Positions 35,581-43,352 of a stretch of 64,000 nucleotides of DNA are shown piece by piece. The translations under genes and the position numbers were made by a program. Numbering within the stretch: position 1 is the stretch's first letter; the number at the start of each line of letters is the position of its first letter. Origin of the DNA: Oceanobacillus sojae (GTDB lineage: Bacteria; Bacillota; Bacilli; Bacillales; Amphibacillaceae); assembly GCF_900162665.1 (NCBI RefSeq), contig NZ_LT727811.1:376063-440062 (forward strand). The letters are read 5' to 3'. The notes beneath the pieces are model-generated. The model did not search any database, was not told the DNA's origin, and saw only the letters and a program-made list of their open reading frames with translations.

Positions 35581-35678
35581 GGGATTCAAAAATGATAGAC
35601 CAATCCTTCATCTGGGCACATATCGTGTCTGTAGCATCCGCATTAGCGTAAAGATTGGTTATCGACCAACAGAATCCC
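35581..35678 (-). ncRNA. Structured mph leader with mutually exclusive stems
   Basis: Outer stem GGGATTC/GAATCCC (35672-35678 with 35581-35587) encloses ACCAATC/GATTGGT (35653-35659 with 35599-35605). The segment AACCAATC can instead pair with TTGGT just upstream. The 5' arm of the outer stem overlaps the leader peptide's Shine-Dalgarno, so ribosome position could switch the fold. I do not recognise it as a known riboswitch or T-box. Confidence 0.55.
35643..35669 (-). CDS. Candidate mph leader peptide
   Basis: An eight-codon frame starting with TTG, MVDNQSLR, preceded by GGGAGGAGGG with GGAGG seven bases before the start codon. The short length and C-terminal Leu-Arg recall macrolide-stalling leader peptides, although the full (R/K)-x-(R/K) motif is absent. 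Supported by the strong ribosome binding site and position only. Confidence 0.4.
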   Translation of the reverse strand: MVDNQSLR

Positions 35679-35699
35679 TCCTCCCTTATAATTACCTTC

Positions 35700-35728
35700 A
35701 TCCTAGCATAATGGTATTTTATTCGCAA
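35700..35728 (-). promoter_or_regulatory. Candidate promoter of mph
   Basis: Minus strand -35 TTGCGA (35723-35728), 17-base spacer, extended -10 TGC-TAGGAT (35700-35705). Transcription would begin just before the leader peptide's Shine-Dalgarno. Confidence 0.5.
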
Positions 35729-35773
35729 TATCATCTTCGTCTCGGTATTTTTTACTTGAAGTGGTCAAGCGTG

Positions 35774-35779
35774 TATAAT
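35774..35779 (+). promoter_or_regulatory. -10 element of manO
   Basis: A perfect TATAAT about 30 bases before the manO start. The best -35 at 17 bases is only TTTACT. Confidence 0.4.
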
Positions 35780-35808
35780 AATAATTAACAGAAATGGGGG
35801 TAGATGAA

Positions 35809-36177
35809 ATGGTACAATCAATCAATACCAAAGTTGATTTAGTTATTGATGCAACCTCACATATAAGAATGACAGATTACGGTAAAATAATGATTGGTGA
35901 CAAAGGATTTGAATTTTATAATAAACGTGATGCTCATAAGTTTATTCAAATTCCCTGGGAGGAAGTAGACTACGTGATTGCTTCCGTCTTGTTCAAAGGG
36001 AAGTGGATTCCCCGTTATGCTATCCAGACCAAGAAGAACGGGACATTTACGTTTTCCTCCAAAGACCCTAAAAAAGTTTTTCGGGCAATTCGTGAATATG
36101 TAGACCCGGATCGTATGGTAAAATCATTAAATGCTTTTGATGTTATCAAACGTAATCTCAAAAAGAAAACAAAATAG
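35809..36177 (+). CDS. manO: DUF956 family protein (ManO-like)
   Basis: A 122-residue soluble protein of the DUF956 family, generally encoded beside mannose-family PTS genes. Features: TKVDLVIDATSHIRMTDYGK, IQIPWEEVDYVIASVLFKGK, and TFTFSSKDPKKVFRAIREYV. GGGGG lies 8 bases before the ATG at 35809, favoured over the ATG at 35794. It sits directly upstream of manXYZ but has a separate promoter. Its role is not firmly established; a regulatory link to the man PTS is inferred from conserved neighbourhood. Confidence 0.85.
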   Translation: MVQSINTKVDLVIDATSHIRMTDYGKIMIGDKGFEFYNKRDAHKFIQIPWEEVDYVIASVLFKGKWIPRYAIQTKKNGTFTFSSKDPKKVFRAIREYVDPDRMVKSLNAFDVIKRNLKKKTK

Positions 36178-36239
36178 CAGCTATTTTGTTCATAGGACAA
36201 GCTGAAGTCCTGATTTACCATGTAAAAATAACTCTCCTC

Positions 36240-36268
36240 TTGAAAGGGAAAAACTGGTGTGCTATAAT
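36240..36268 (+). promoter_or_regulatory. Promoter of the mannose PTS operon
   Basis: -35 TTGAAA (36240-36245), 17-base spacer, perfect -10 TATAAT (36263-36268) with an extended TGC. A strong sigma-A promoter about 310 bases before manX, leaving a long leader. Confidence 0.8.
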
Positions 36269-36317
36269 ATCTTATGGAAGCTCATTAAAGTAAGCTGAAT
36301 AATGATTCGTTTGATAA

Positions 36318-36331
36318 ATAAAGCGGTTTCA
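36318..36331 (+). promoter_or_regulatory. Candidate cre site in the man leader
   Basis: ATAAAGCGGTTTCA matches the CcpA cre consensus at 12 of 14 positions, 50 bases downstream of the -10, a roadblock position. Confidence 0.45.
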
Positions 36332-36360
36332 TAACAAATTTAAATAACGATTGCAATTAT

Positions 36361-36399
36361 TTTTTACGTGTTACTGATTCGATCAGGCATGAGTGAAAA
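36361..36399 (+). ncRNA. RAT-like ribonucleic antiterminator
   Basis: Lower stem UUUUUAC/GUGAAAA (36361-36367 with 36393-36399), an internal loop with GUUA opposite GGCA, and upper stem CUGAU/AUCAG with a UCG loop. The core GTTACTG...CAGGCA is that of LicT/SacY-type antiterminators. It overlaps the 5' arm of the terminator at 36386, so the two folds exclude each other. Confidence 0.65.
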
Positions 36400-36477
36400 G
36401 TAGTGATTAAAACGAAGTACAAGGGTTCATCTATGCTCTGCCTTCATTTTACCTACTTTTTTCTCATGCCTTTTTTT
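36386..36477 (+). terminator. Leader terminator of the man PTS operon
   Basis: GGCATGAG pairs with CTCATGCC (36386-36393, 36463-36470) and AAAAGTAG with CTACTTTT (36396-36403, 36453-36460), followed by seven T residues. It lies about 105 bases before manX and overlaps the RAT-like element. Confidence 0.8.
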
Positions 36478-36583
36478 ATTGTTTTTCATCAGGGGGAAAA
36501 CGCTTTATATAAACAAAAAACCACTTTAGGAGCTTACCACGTTTATCTAGGTCTTAACAATACATTAAGAGGAGGTAAAAAAG

Positions 36584-37558
36584 ATGGTAGGAATTATCAT
36601 TGCCAGTCACGGTGAATTCGCTACCGGTATCTTGCAATCTGGAGCAATGATCTTCGGAGAACAGGAGAATGTTAAAGCTGTTACATTGATGCCGAGTGAA
36701 GGACCTGAGGATATCAAGGCAAAAATGGAAGAAGCCATTGCTTCTTTCGACAATCAGGATGAAGTATTATTCTTAGTCGATCTTTGGGGCGGAACTCCTT
36801 TCAATCAGGCAAATGGCTTGATGGAAGGGCATGAGGATAAATGGGCCATCGTTGCCGGGTTAAACTTAGCAATGGTGATTGAATCTTATGCGTCACGCAT
36901 GTCCATGAACACAGCCCATGAAATAGCTGCTCATATTATCGACACAGCGAAAGACGCCGTTAAAGTAAAACCGGAAGAATTAGAACCGGCTGCACCTGCT
37001 AATGATGTCGACGCTTCTTCTGGAGCCAGCACAGGCGCCCCCGGTTCATTCGAGTACGTGTTAGCACGAATTGATTCTCGTTTACTGCACGGACAAGTTG
37101 CAACTTCCTGGACAAGAAATACATCGCCTACACGTATCATCGTTGTATCTGACACAGTAGCAAAAGATGAACTTCGTAAAAAATTGATTCAACAAGCTGC
37201 TCCTTCAGGTATAAAAGCACATACGGTTCCTGTTCAGAAAATGATTGAACTTGCAAAAGATGATCAACACTTTGGCGGACAGCGGGCATTACTTCTTTTT
37301 GAGAACCCGCAAGATGCACTCAGAGCAGTTGAAGGCGGTGTTCCACTGGATACCATTAACGTTGGTTCTATGTCACATTCCACTGGTAAAGTTCAGCCAA
37401 ATAAAGTATTGGCCTTTGACCAGAATGATATTGATACTTTTAAAAAGTTAAAAGACTTTGGTGTCGATTTTGACGTACGTAAGGTTCCAGCTGATTCATA
37501 TGGAAATATGGACGAGATTTTGAGAAGAGCGCAAGCAGAATTAGACAAACAGAAATAA
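36584..37558 (+). CDS. manX: PTS mannose-specific EIIAB
   Basis: A 324-residue fused EIIA-EIIB. The EIIA domain (1-135) has the phospho-His in IIIASHGEFATGIL (residue 9) and the loop VDLWGGTPFNQANGL. An Ala/Pro/Ser-rich linker spans about 140-155. The EIIB domain (about 160-324) has the second phospho-His in LARIDSRLLHGQVATSW and IVVSDTVAKDELRKKLIQQA. AGAGGAGG precedes the ATG. It relays phosphate from HPr to mannose or glucose during uptake and may also signal to PRD regulators. Confidence 0.95.
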   Translation: MVGIIIASHGEFATGILQSGAMIFGEQENVKAVTLMPSEGPEDIKAKMEEAIASFDNQDEVLFLVDLWGGTPFNQANGLMEGHEDKWAIVAGLNLAMVIESYASRMSMNTAHEIAAHIIDTAKDAVKVKPEELEPAAPANDVDASSGASTGAPGSFEYVLARIDSRLLHGQVATSWTRNTSPTRIIVVSDTVAKDELRKKLIQQAAPSGIKAHTVPVQKMIELAKDDQHFGGQRALLLFENPQDALRAVEGGVPLDTINVGSMSHSTGKVQPNKVLAFDQNDIDTFKKLKDFGVDFDVRKVPADSYGNMDEILRRAQAELDKQK

Positions 37559-37594
37559 TCCTGATCATTAGATAAAAAAGGAGGTTTAATAATC

Positions 37595-38398
37595 ATGGAT
37601 TTGACGATTATTCAAATAATATTAGTTATTATTGTGGCATTTATAGCTGGTATGGAAGGAATCCTGGATCAATTCCAGTTCCATCAGCCAATTATTGCTT
37701 GTACGTTAATCGGCTTAGTTACCGGAGAATTAACGGCATGTCTTATCTTAGGTGGTACCTTGCAGCTGATTGCTTTAGGCTGGGCAAATATTGGAGCAGC
37801 TGTAGCGCCGGATGCAGCTTTGGCCTCTGTCGCATCAGCAATTATACTTGTTTTAGGCGGACAGGGCTCATCGGGTGTATCCTCAGCTATTGCAATTGCA
37901 ATTCCATTGGCAGTTGCAGGTTTATTATTAACAATCATTGTACGAACCCTCGCCACCGGGATTGTCCATTTAATGGATGCAGCAGCGAAGGAAGGGAATA
38001 TTAGAAAAATTGAAATGTGGCATGTTATCGCTATCTGCATGCAAGGATTACGTATTGCAATCCCGGCAGCATTAATTATCGCTATTGGTGCAACTCCAGT
38101 TAGAGAGATGCTTCAGGCTATGCCGGACTGGTTAACAGATGGTTTGGCAGTCGGCGGTGGAATGGTAGTAGCTGTTGGTTATGCAATGGTTATTAACATG
38201 ATGGCTACCAAAGAAGTATGGCCATTCTTTGCAATTGGTTTCGTACTAGCGACAATTCCGGACATTACGCTTGTAGGTCTTGGCGGTATCGGTGTGGCTC
38301 TTGCACTTATTTATTTAGCACTTACGAAACAAGGCGGCTCTGGTGGCGGCGGTGGAAACACTGGTGATCCGCTGGGCGATATTATAGAAGATTATTAA
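37595..38398 (+). CDS. manY: PTS mannose-specific EIIC
   Basis: A 267-residue EIIC membrane subunit. It contains QFQFHQPIIACTLIGLVTGE, GGTLQLIALGWANIGAAVAP, and DGLAVGGGMVVAVGYAMVIN. The C-terminus is Gly-rich (about 250-260). It follows manX by 36 bases and precedes manZ, behind AAGGAGG. Confidence 0.95.
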   Translation: MDLTIIQIILVIIVAFIAGMEGILDQFQFHQPIIACTLIGLVTGELTACLILGGTLQLIALGWANIGAAVAPDAALASVASAIILVLGGQGSSGVSSAIAIAIPLAVAGLLLTIIVRTLATGIVHLMDAAAKEGNIRKIEMWHVIAICMQGLRIAIPAALIIAIGATPVREMLQAMPDWLTDGLAVGGGMVVAVGYAMVINMMATKEVWPFFAIGFVLATIPDITLVGLGGIGVALALIYLALTKQGGSGGGGGNTGDPLGDIIEDY

Positions 38399-38417
38399 AA
38401 AGAAGGAGGTTATGAAG

Positions 38418-39329
38418 ATGGCACAAGAAGTGAAATTATCAAAAAGAGATCGTATTTCTATTTGGTGGCGTTCCACTTTCCTTCAAGGTTCTTGGAACTA
38501 TGAACGTATGCAAAATGGCGGCTGGACATATTCTATGATTCCGGCAATTAAACGATTATATCAGACAAAAGAAGATCGTGCTGCTGCACTGCAGCGCCAC
38601 TTGGAATTTTTTAACACACACCCTTATGTGGCCTCTCCTATTATTGGGGTAACGTTAGCACTGGAAGAAGAACGCGCAAATGGTGCACCAGTTGACAACA
38701 AGGCAATTCAAGGGGTTAAGGTCGGAATGATGGGACCTTTAGCGGGTATCGGTGACCCTATTTTCTGGTTCACAGTCAGACCAATTCTCGGTGCACTGGC
38801 AGCTTCCCTTGCGATGACTGGTAACATACTGGGTCCAATTCTTTTCTTCGTTTTATGGAATGCGATCCGGATGGGATTCTTATGGTACTCACAGGAGCTG
38901 GGTTACAGAGCCGGGGAAAAAATCACGGATGACTTATCCGGCGGATTGCTTCAGGATATTACGAAAGGCGCATCCATACTCGGTATGTTCATTCTTGGAG
39001 CACTGGTGAACCGTTGGGTAAATGTGGCCTTTACCCCGACCGTTTCAGAAGTTCAGCTCGGCGAAGGTGCTTATATTGATTGGGATAACTTGCCTGAGGG
39101 ATCTGAAGGAATCCAATCTGCATTGATACAGCAGGAAGAGGGCAGGGCTTTAAGCCAAACGGATGTCACGACTCTGCAGGACAACTTAGACAGTTTGATT
39201 CCTGGTCTGGCCGGCTTACTGCTGACACTACTTTGTATGTGGCTGCTCAGGAAAAAGGTCTCACCAATCGTAATGATTCTTGGATTGTTCGTAGTTGGTG
39301 TTATATTCCACGTCATACATTTGATGTAA
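38418..39329 (+). CDS. manZ: PTS mannose-specific EIID
   Basis: A 303-residue EIID. It shows STFLQGSWNYERMQNGGWTY, HLEFFNTHPYVASPIIGVTL and the family segment GMMGPLAGIGDPIFWFTVRP. The ATG at 38418 lies 8 bases after GGAGG; the ATG at 38412 would be only 2 bases away. Completes the mannose permease. Confidence 0.95.
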   Translation: MAQEVKLSKRDRISIWWRSTFLQGSWNYERMQNGGWTYSMIPAIKRLYQTKEDRAAALQRHLEFFNTHPYVASPIIGVTLALEEERANGAPVDNKAIQGVKVGMMGPLAGIGDPIFWFTVRPILGALAASLAMTGNILGPILFFVLWNAIRMGFLWYSQELGYRAGEKITDDLSGGLLQDITKGASILGMFILGALVNRWVNVAFTPTVSEVQLGEGAYIDWDNLPEGSEGIQSALIQQEEGRALSQTDVTTLQDNLDSLIPGLAGLLLTLLCMWLLRKKVSPIVMILGLFVVGVIFHVIHLM

Positions 39330-39350
39330 CCGATATAAGATTTAAGTTAA

Positions 39351-39387
39351 AAGATCGCCTGCTTATGCTTAAGCAGGCGATCTTTTT
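39351..39387. terminator. Bidirectional terminator between manZ and manA
   Basis: Fifteen perfect base pairs (39351-39365 with 39370-39384) with T residues on the plus-strand side. It separates the convergent manXYZ and manA. Confidence 0.88.
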
Positions 39388-40342
39388 AAGTATGAGATAC
39401 AATCATCTCTGCATTACCCTGGATTGAAAAATCTTTAACAGTGTTTGGAATAATCAAATTCATTCCCTTTTCGATGCGAAATGTTTTATCACCTGTTGTA
39501 ATCGTTGCCTCTCCTTTTATCACACTTACCTGAAGGAAATCTTCTTTTCTTTCCAAAATAGCTTTCCCCCGCAAGTCCCAATGATAGACTGTAAAATAAG
39601 CTTCTTCGACCAATTTGCGGACCGTCAAATCCTCTATAGTCTCTTGAATGATTTCTCCTTTTGGATCTTCGTGAGGTACATTTGTCACTTCAGCAGCTTT
39701 TTTCAGGTGCAATTCTCTTGGATTTCCGTCTGCATCGGTCCGGTCATAATCATAAACACGATAAGTAATGTCTGAGCTTTGCTGCGTCTCTAAAATCACG
39801 ATTCCTGCACCAATGGCGTGAATGGTTCCGCTTGGCACATAGACAAAATCTCCAGCTGTTACAGGTACACGCTTTAATAAACTATCCCATTCACCGTTCT
39901 CCATGGCTGTTTGCAGTTCTTTACGGCTCTTGGCATGGTGCCCTAAAATTAATTCAGCATCCTCCTCAGCATCCAGAACGTACCAGCATTCTGTCTTGCC
40001 ATAAGGTACGCCTTCTTTTTCCTTGGCATAGCTATCATCCGGGTGTACCTGGACCGAAAGATTTTCGTTAGCATCTAAAATTTTCACAAGCAGTGGATAA
40101 CTGGCACCGTCAGCTTCTGCCCGATTAAATAATTCGCTATGTTTTTCCCACGCATCCTGGAGCGTATGGCCTTTCAGCATTCCATTTTTGATAATGCTTG
40201 GCCCATTGGGATGAGCAGAAATCACCCATGCTTCCCCTGTGTGCTCATAGGGAGTCTGGTACCCGAATTCCGTATGCAGCTTATTCCCTCCCCAAATCCT
40301 TTCCTGCAATACAGGCTCTAACAAAATAGGTTCCTTATACAT
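39386..40342 (-). CDS. manA: Mannose-6-phosphate isomerase, class I
   Basis: A 318-residue cupin-fold zinc enzyme interconverting mannose-6-phosphate and fructose-6-phosphate. Metal-ligand motifs VQVHPDDSYAKEKEG and YGKTECWYVLDAEEDAELI (about 95-125), then VYVPSGTIHAIGAGIVILE (about 165-185). N-terminal LLEPVLQERIWGGNKL is typical of the short Firmicute form. It channels the product of ManXYZ into glycolysis, although transcribed convergently. Confidence 0.95.
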   Translation of the reverse strand: MYKEPILLEPVLQERIWGGNKLHTEFGYQTPYEHTGEAWVISAHPNGPSIIKNGMLKGHTLQDAWEKHSELFNRAEADGASYPLLVKILDANENLSVQVHPDDSYAKEKEGVPYGKTECWYVLDAEEDAELILGHHAKSRKELQTAMENGEWDSLLKRVPVTAGDFVYVPSGTIHAIGAGIVILETQQSSDITYRVYDYDRTDADGNPRELHLKKAAEVTNVPHEDPKGEIIQETIEDLTVRKLVEEAYFTVYHWDLRGKAILERKEDFLQVSVIKGEATITTGDKTFRIEKGMNLIIPNTVKDFSIQGNAEMIVSHT

Positions 40343-40518
40343 ACAGATCCTCCTAAGAAAACATTCTCTTTCCTACCATTCACTTTACTACAATGTATGA
40401 AGGAATAAAAGAAGAACCCCTATTACCAAAATTTCTTTGTCAGCGTAACTTTCTAATCTAATTCTCCATATAAAAAAGCCCCCCTCTCCCCTGTCTTGAG
40501 CACTTCATTTCCACCATA

Positions 40519-40557
40519 AAAGCGGACAGGCAGATTTGAATGCCAGCCCGCTTCTAT
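40519..40557 (-). terminator. Terminator of the clpP gene
   Basis: On the minus strand an AAGCGG-CTGGCA arm pairs imperfectly with TGCCTG-CCGCTT, followed by TTTT. It lies just past the clpP-type stop. Confidence 0.7.
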
Positions 40558-40559
40558 AG

Positions 40560-41132
40560 TTAAATGATTTTATCAATTAACCCATATTCTTTTGCCTCTT
40601 CTGCACTTAAAAAATAATCACGCTCCGTATCTTGAGCTACCTTTTCAACAGGCTGACCAGAATGCTCCGCAATAATATGATTAATTTTTTCCCGGAGCTT
40701 GATAATTCTCTTTGCTGAAATATCAATTTCTGTGGCCTGCCCACGGGCTCCTCCCAGCGGTTGATGAAGCATAATCTCACTGTTTGGAAGTGCAAAACGT
40801 TTCCCTTTCGTCCCTGCCAGCAGCAGCATTGCACCAAATGAGGCTGCTAAGCCGGTACAGATGGTACTAACATCCGGTTTTATAAATTGCATTGTATCAA
40901 AGATCGCAAAGCCTGCTGATGTTGAGCCGCCTGGGCTGTTAATGTAGATAGAGATATCCTTTTTATCATCCTCTGCTGCTAAAAATAACAGCTGCGCAAC
41001 AATACTATTTGCCATTTGGTCATTAATTTCATCACTGACCATAATAATCCGGTCCTTTAATAATCTGGAAAAGATATCATAGGACCGCTCTCCACGGCTT
41101 GATTGTTCAATCACATACGGAACTGTATTCAT
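40560..41132 (-). CDS. clpP: ATP-dependent Clp protease proteolytic subunit (paralogue)
   Basis: A 190-residue ClpP serine protease. Catalytic Ser in [15 protein letters not shown] (about 97), His in [16 protein letters not shown] (about 122), Asp in [20 protein letters not shown] (about 171). The N-terminus [20 protein letters not shown] is canonical, so ATG 41132, behind AAGGAGG, is the start. No chaperone gene is adjacent and I see no CtsR box pair upstream. It may be the main ClpP or a second copy; the isolated context slightly favours a paralogue. Confidence 0.9.
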   Translation of the reverse strand: MNTVPYVIEQSSRGERSYDIFSRLLKDRIIMVSDEINDQMANSIVAQLLFLAAEDDKKDISIYINSPGGSTSAGFAIFDTMQFIKPDVSTICTGLAASFGAMLLLAGTKGKRFALPNSEIMLHQPLGGARGQATEIDISAKRIIKLREKINHIIAEHSGQPVEKVAQDTERDYFLSAEEAKEYGLIDKII

Positions 41133-41557
41133 ATGCATCCTCCTTATAAACGCATGAATTTTGACAGCCTCTGCTGCCATCGGAAGAGCGTAAAAAGGAA
41201 GACAATATATTTACTGATACAACCTTTATTCCCGCTTATTTTGAGACAGAAAAAGCAATAATGGAAAGCTGACTGTAAATCGCTTGCAAGATCGTATTTT
41301 CTTTATTTTTGCCAGGCCCAGTACACACATCGCTCATCCCTTTTACGCTTCTCAATAATATAAACGATGACCGTCTGCAAAAAGATACGGGAGGCTGGAA
41401 ATTTTAAATTACTTCTTAAATCCAGTTCTATCATTTCTTATATCGCTGTTACAATATGATAATCCCCATAAAAAACCTTTGACATTCTTATAATATTAAT
41501 GTAAGTTACTAATACACGAACATTTTATTTAAAAATACAATTTAATATTCGTCTTTT
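41133..41557. other. Gene-free region between clpP and the purine riboswitch
   Basis: AT-rich, 425 bases. A TTGACA lies at about 41479-41484, with TAAGTT 17 bases downstream, and could drive the riboswitch transcript. No other element or small gene is convincing. Confidence 0.45.
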
Positions 41558-41634
41558 GATTATCTATATAAATTTGGAAATATGGTCCAAAAGTTTCTAC
41601 CAAACTTCCGTAAATGGTTTGACTATGGAAAATC
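41558..41634 (+). ncRNA. Purine riboswitch aptamer, guanine class
   Basis: P1 is GATTATCTA pairing with TATGGAAAATC. P2 is TTTGGA/TCCAAA with loop AATATGG. J2/3 is GTTTCTA, P3 is CCAAAC/GTTTG with loop TTCCGTAAAT, and J3/1 is GACTATG. These match the purine aptamer core. The C in GACTATG predicts guanine or hypoxanthine binding rather than adenine. It lies about 290 bases before the DUF3100 transporter gene. Confidence 0.9.
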
Positions 41635-41840
41635 ACAAATGATCAATAGAATTAGATAGAATCATATATCTTTTTCATCTTCCGGGTGTATATATCGCTG
41701 TTTTTATAATGACTGGACTATAGGTAATGGTTACCAGCATCTTTAACGGACGCTTCAGTTGAAGTGATAAATGATATACAAACGAAGGTCGTCCACCTGT
41801 TTACGTTGGTCTTTTTTGTGTTTTTCATATGCCAAGCTTG

Positions 41841-41875
41841 AAACTCTAGTAAAAGAAACTTTCTGGAGTTTTTTT
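41841..41875 (+). terminator. Terminator in the leader of the purine operon
   Basis: Stem AAACTCTAG/CTGGAGTTT (41841-41849 with 41863-41871) followed by TTTT, 53 bases before the transporter start. It could be the riboswitch expression platform, but lies about 200 bases from the aptamer. Confidence 0.6.
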
Positions 41876-41927
41876 ATTTGCAGCTGACCATTGACTTGGC
41901 AGTACATCTAAGGAGGAAAAACACAGC

Positions 41928-42797
41928 ATGGAAAAAGCACCCCAAAAAACAACTATCATTGGTCATTTAAAAGAGAATTACCGTCTGTATGCTATTGCAT
42001 TTGGAATTGTCCTTATCGCTGAGCTTATCGGAACAATCCAGTTCAGCGTCGGTTCTGCACTAATCGTGCTGTACCCAATGTTATTCGCTATTATTATCAG
42101 TATTATATTCGGAAAAGATGTACTCGGATTCCTCAAAAAGAAGGAAACAAAAAAAGCATCACAGCTCGTTCTTGTTGCTATCTCTCCGTTCATGGCAAAA
42201 ATAGGGGTTATGGCAGGATCTAACCTTCCTGAGCTTGTCAATGTCGGCCCGGCACTGGTTTTCCAGGAATTTGGAACAATCGGTACAATGCTGTTTGCTC
42301 TTCCTATCGCCCTATTGCTCGGTCTTAAACGGGAAGCAATCGGTGCCACCAGCTCTACCAACCGCGATAAAGATTATGGACTGATTTGCAGCAAGTACGG
42401 AGCAAACTCTCCTGAAGCCCGCGGCTCCCTTTCTATTTACATCATCGGATTTCTGATTGGGACTACTTATCTCGGATTATTAGCAAGTATTGTTGCCTCA
42501 TTTGATTTCTTTCATCCTCTGGCTTTGGCAATGGCAAGCGGTATAGGAAGCGGCGTTATGATGGCTGCCGCCTCAAGTACGCTGGCAACCATTTATCCAG
42601 CCTATGCAGATCAAATCGTCATGCTGGCCGGAATGAGTGATATGTTATCAGCGATTACCGGAATTTACTTTACATTATTTATTTCATTGCCGCTTGTAAA
42701 TAAAATGTATGCCTGGTTAGAACCAAAAATCGGACGACGAGGAAAAAATAAAAATATTTCTCATAGTAAATCAGCAGAAAGCAGGGTTTCACAATGA
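41928..42797 (+). CDS. DUF3100-family membrane protein, likely purine-related transporter
   Basis: A 289-residue polytopic protein of the DUF3100 family, about eight hydrophobic segments. Notable stretches: SVGSALIVLYPMLFAIIISI, MAKIGVMAGSNLPELVNVGP and the Gly/Ala-rich ASGIGSGVMMAAASSTLATI. Its start follows AAGGAGG. Its stop overlaps the next membrane gene by 4 bases. The guanine-class riboswitch upstream and deaminase downstream point to nucleobase transport. The family has no firmly assigned substrate known to me. Confidence 0.75.
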   Translation: MEKAPQKTTIIGHLKENYRLYAIAFGIVLIAELIGTIQFSVGSALIVLYPMLFAIIISIIFGKDVLGFLKKKETKKASQLVLVAISPFMAKIGVMAGSNLPELVNVGPALVFQEFGTIGTMLFALPIALLLGLKREAIGATSSTNRDKDYGLICSKYGANSPEARGSLSIYIIGFLIGTTYLGLLASIVASFDFFHPLALAMASGIGSGVMMAAASSTLATIYPAYADQIVMLAGMSDMLSAITGIYFTLFISLPLVNKMYAWLEPKIGRRGKNKNISHSKSAESRVSQ

Positions 42798-43243
42798 ATA
42801 TGAGTATGAAAGATTGGACAATCTCTCTTTTATTTACATCTGTCCTTACAGCAATTATCGCAAACTTTTTTCAAAATGATATTTCAATTATGGAGTCTAT
42901 TCCCGGAGTATTAATTTTATCCAGTATTGCGTTTATCGGGATATTCATCGCGAAGATTGTTCCTTTAAAAGTACCAGCTGTTGTGTATGTTGCTTTAACT
43001 GGTTTACTGTTAGCCAGCCCGATTTCACCAATTTCTGATCCAATTATTTACTATACATCTTTGATTTCTTTTACCGCACCACTTACTGTTGTTGGTACCC
43101 TGGCAGGTATAGGGTTGGATTTCAAAGCGTTTATGAGCCAGAGCTGGAAAATGATTATTATTGCTGTATTTGTCTTTACAGGCACATTCCTGCTTCAGGC
43201 AGTTTTTGCACAAGTATTTTTAACAGTAACAAATGCTTTTTAA
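42794..43243 (+). CDS. Small membrane partner of the DUF3100 protein
   Basis: A 149-residue protein with five or so hydrophobic helices, including FIGIFIAKIVPLKVPAVVYV and VVGTLAGIGLDFKAFMSQSW. The 4-base overlap with the DUF3100 gene and its size suggest a two-subunit transporter. I do not assign a named family. Confidence 0.65.
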   Translation: MNMSMKDWTISLLFTSVLTAIIANFFQNDISIMESIPGVLILSSIAFIGIFIAKIVPLKVPAVVYVALTGLLLASPISPISDPIIYYTSLISFTAPLTVVGTLAGIGLDFKAFMSQSWKMIIIAVFVFTGTFLLQAVFAQVFLTVTNAF

Positions 43244-43290
43244 TCTAATAAAATGACAATAAATGTAATACTCATACTATAATTTAAATA

Positions 43291-43327
43291 AAAAAGGCGT
43301 CTAAAAAAGCTGATAAGCAGCCTTTTT
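43291..43327 (+). terminator. Hairpin between the transporter and deaminase genes
   Basis: AAAAAGGC/GCCTTTTT (43291-43298 with 43320-43327) with a 21-base loop. A TATAAT (43278-43283) lies just upstream. It may reduce read-through into the deaminase gene. Confidence 0.55.
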
Positions 43328-43352
43328 AAATGTGCTCTAAAGGAGAATTAAA

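Noticed and set aside
35579-35620. A 13-codon frame starting MKDWSII in the mph leader
   Set aside because: No Shine-Dalgarno upstream; the eight-codon frame with GGAGG is better supported.
35581-35678. mph leader as a T-box or known metabolite riboswitch
   Set aside because: No AGGGUGGNACCGCG antiterminator and no match to the riboswitch cores I know; a leader-peptide attenuator fits better.
36403-36615. 70-codon plus-strand frame across the man leader
   Set aside because: It runs through the RAT/terminator structure and overlaps the manX start; no ribosome site.
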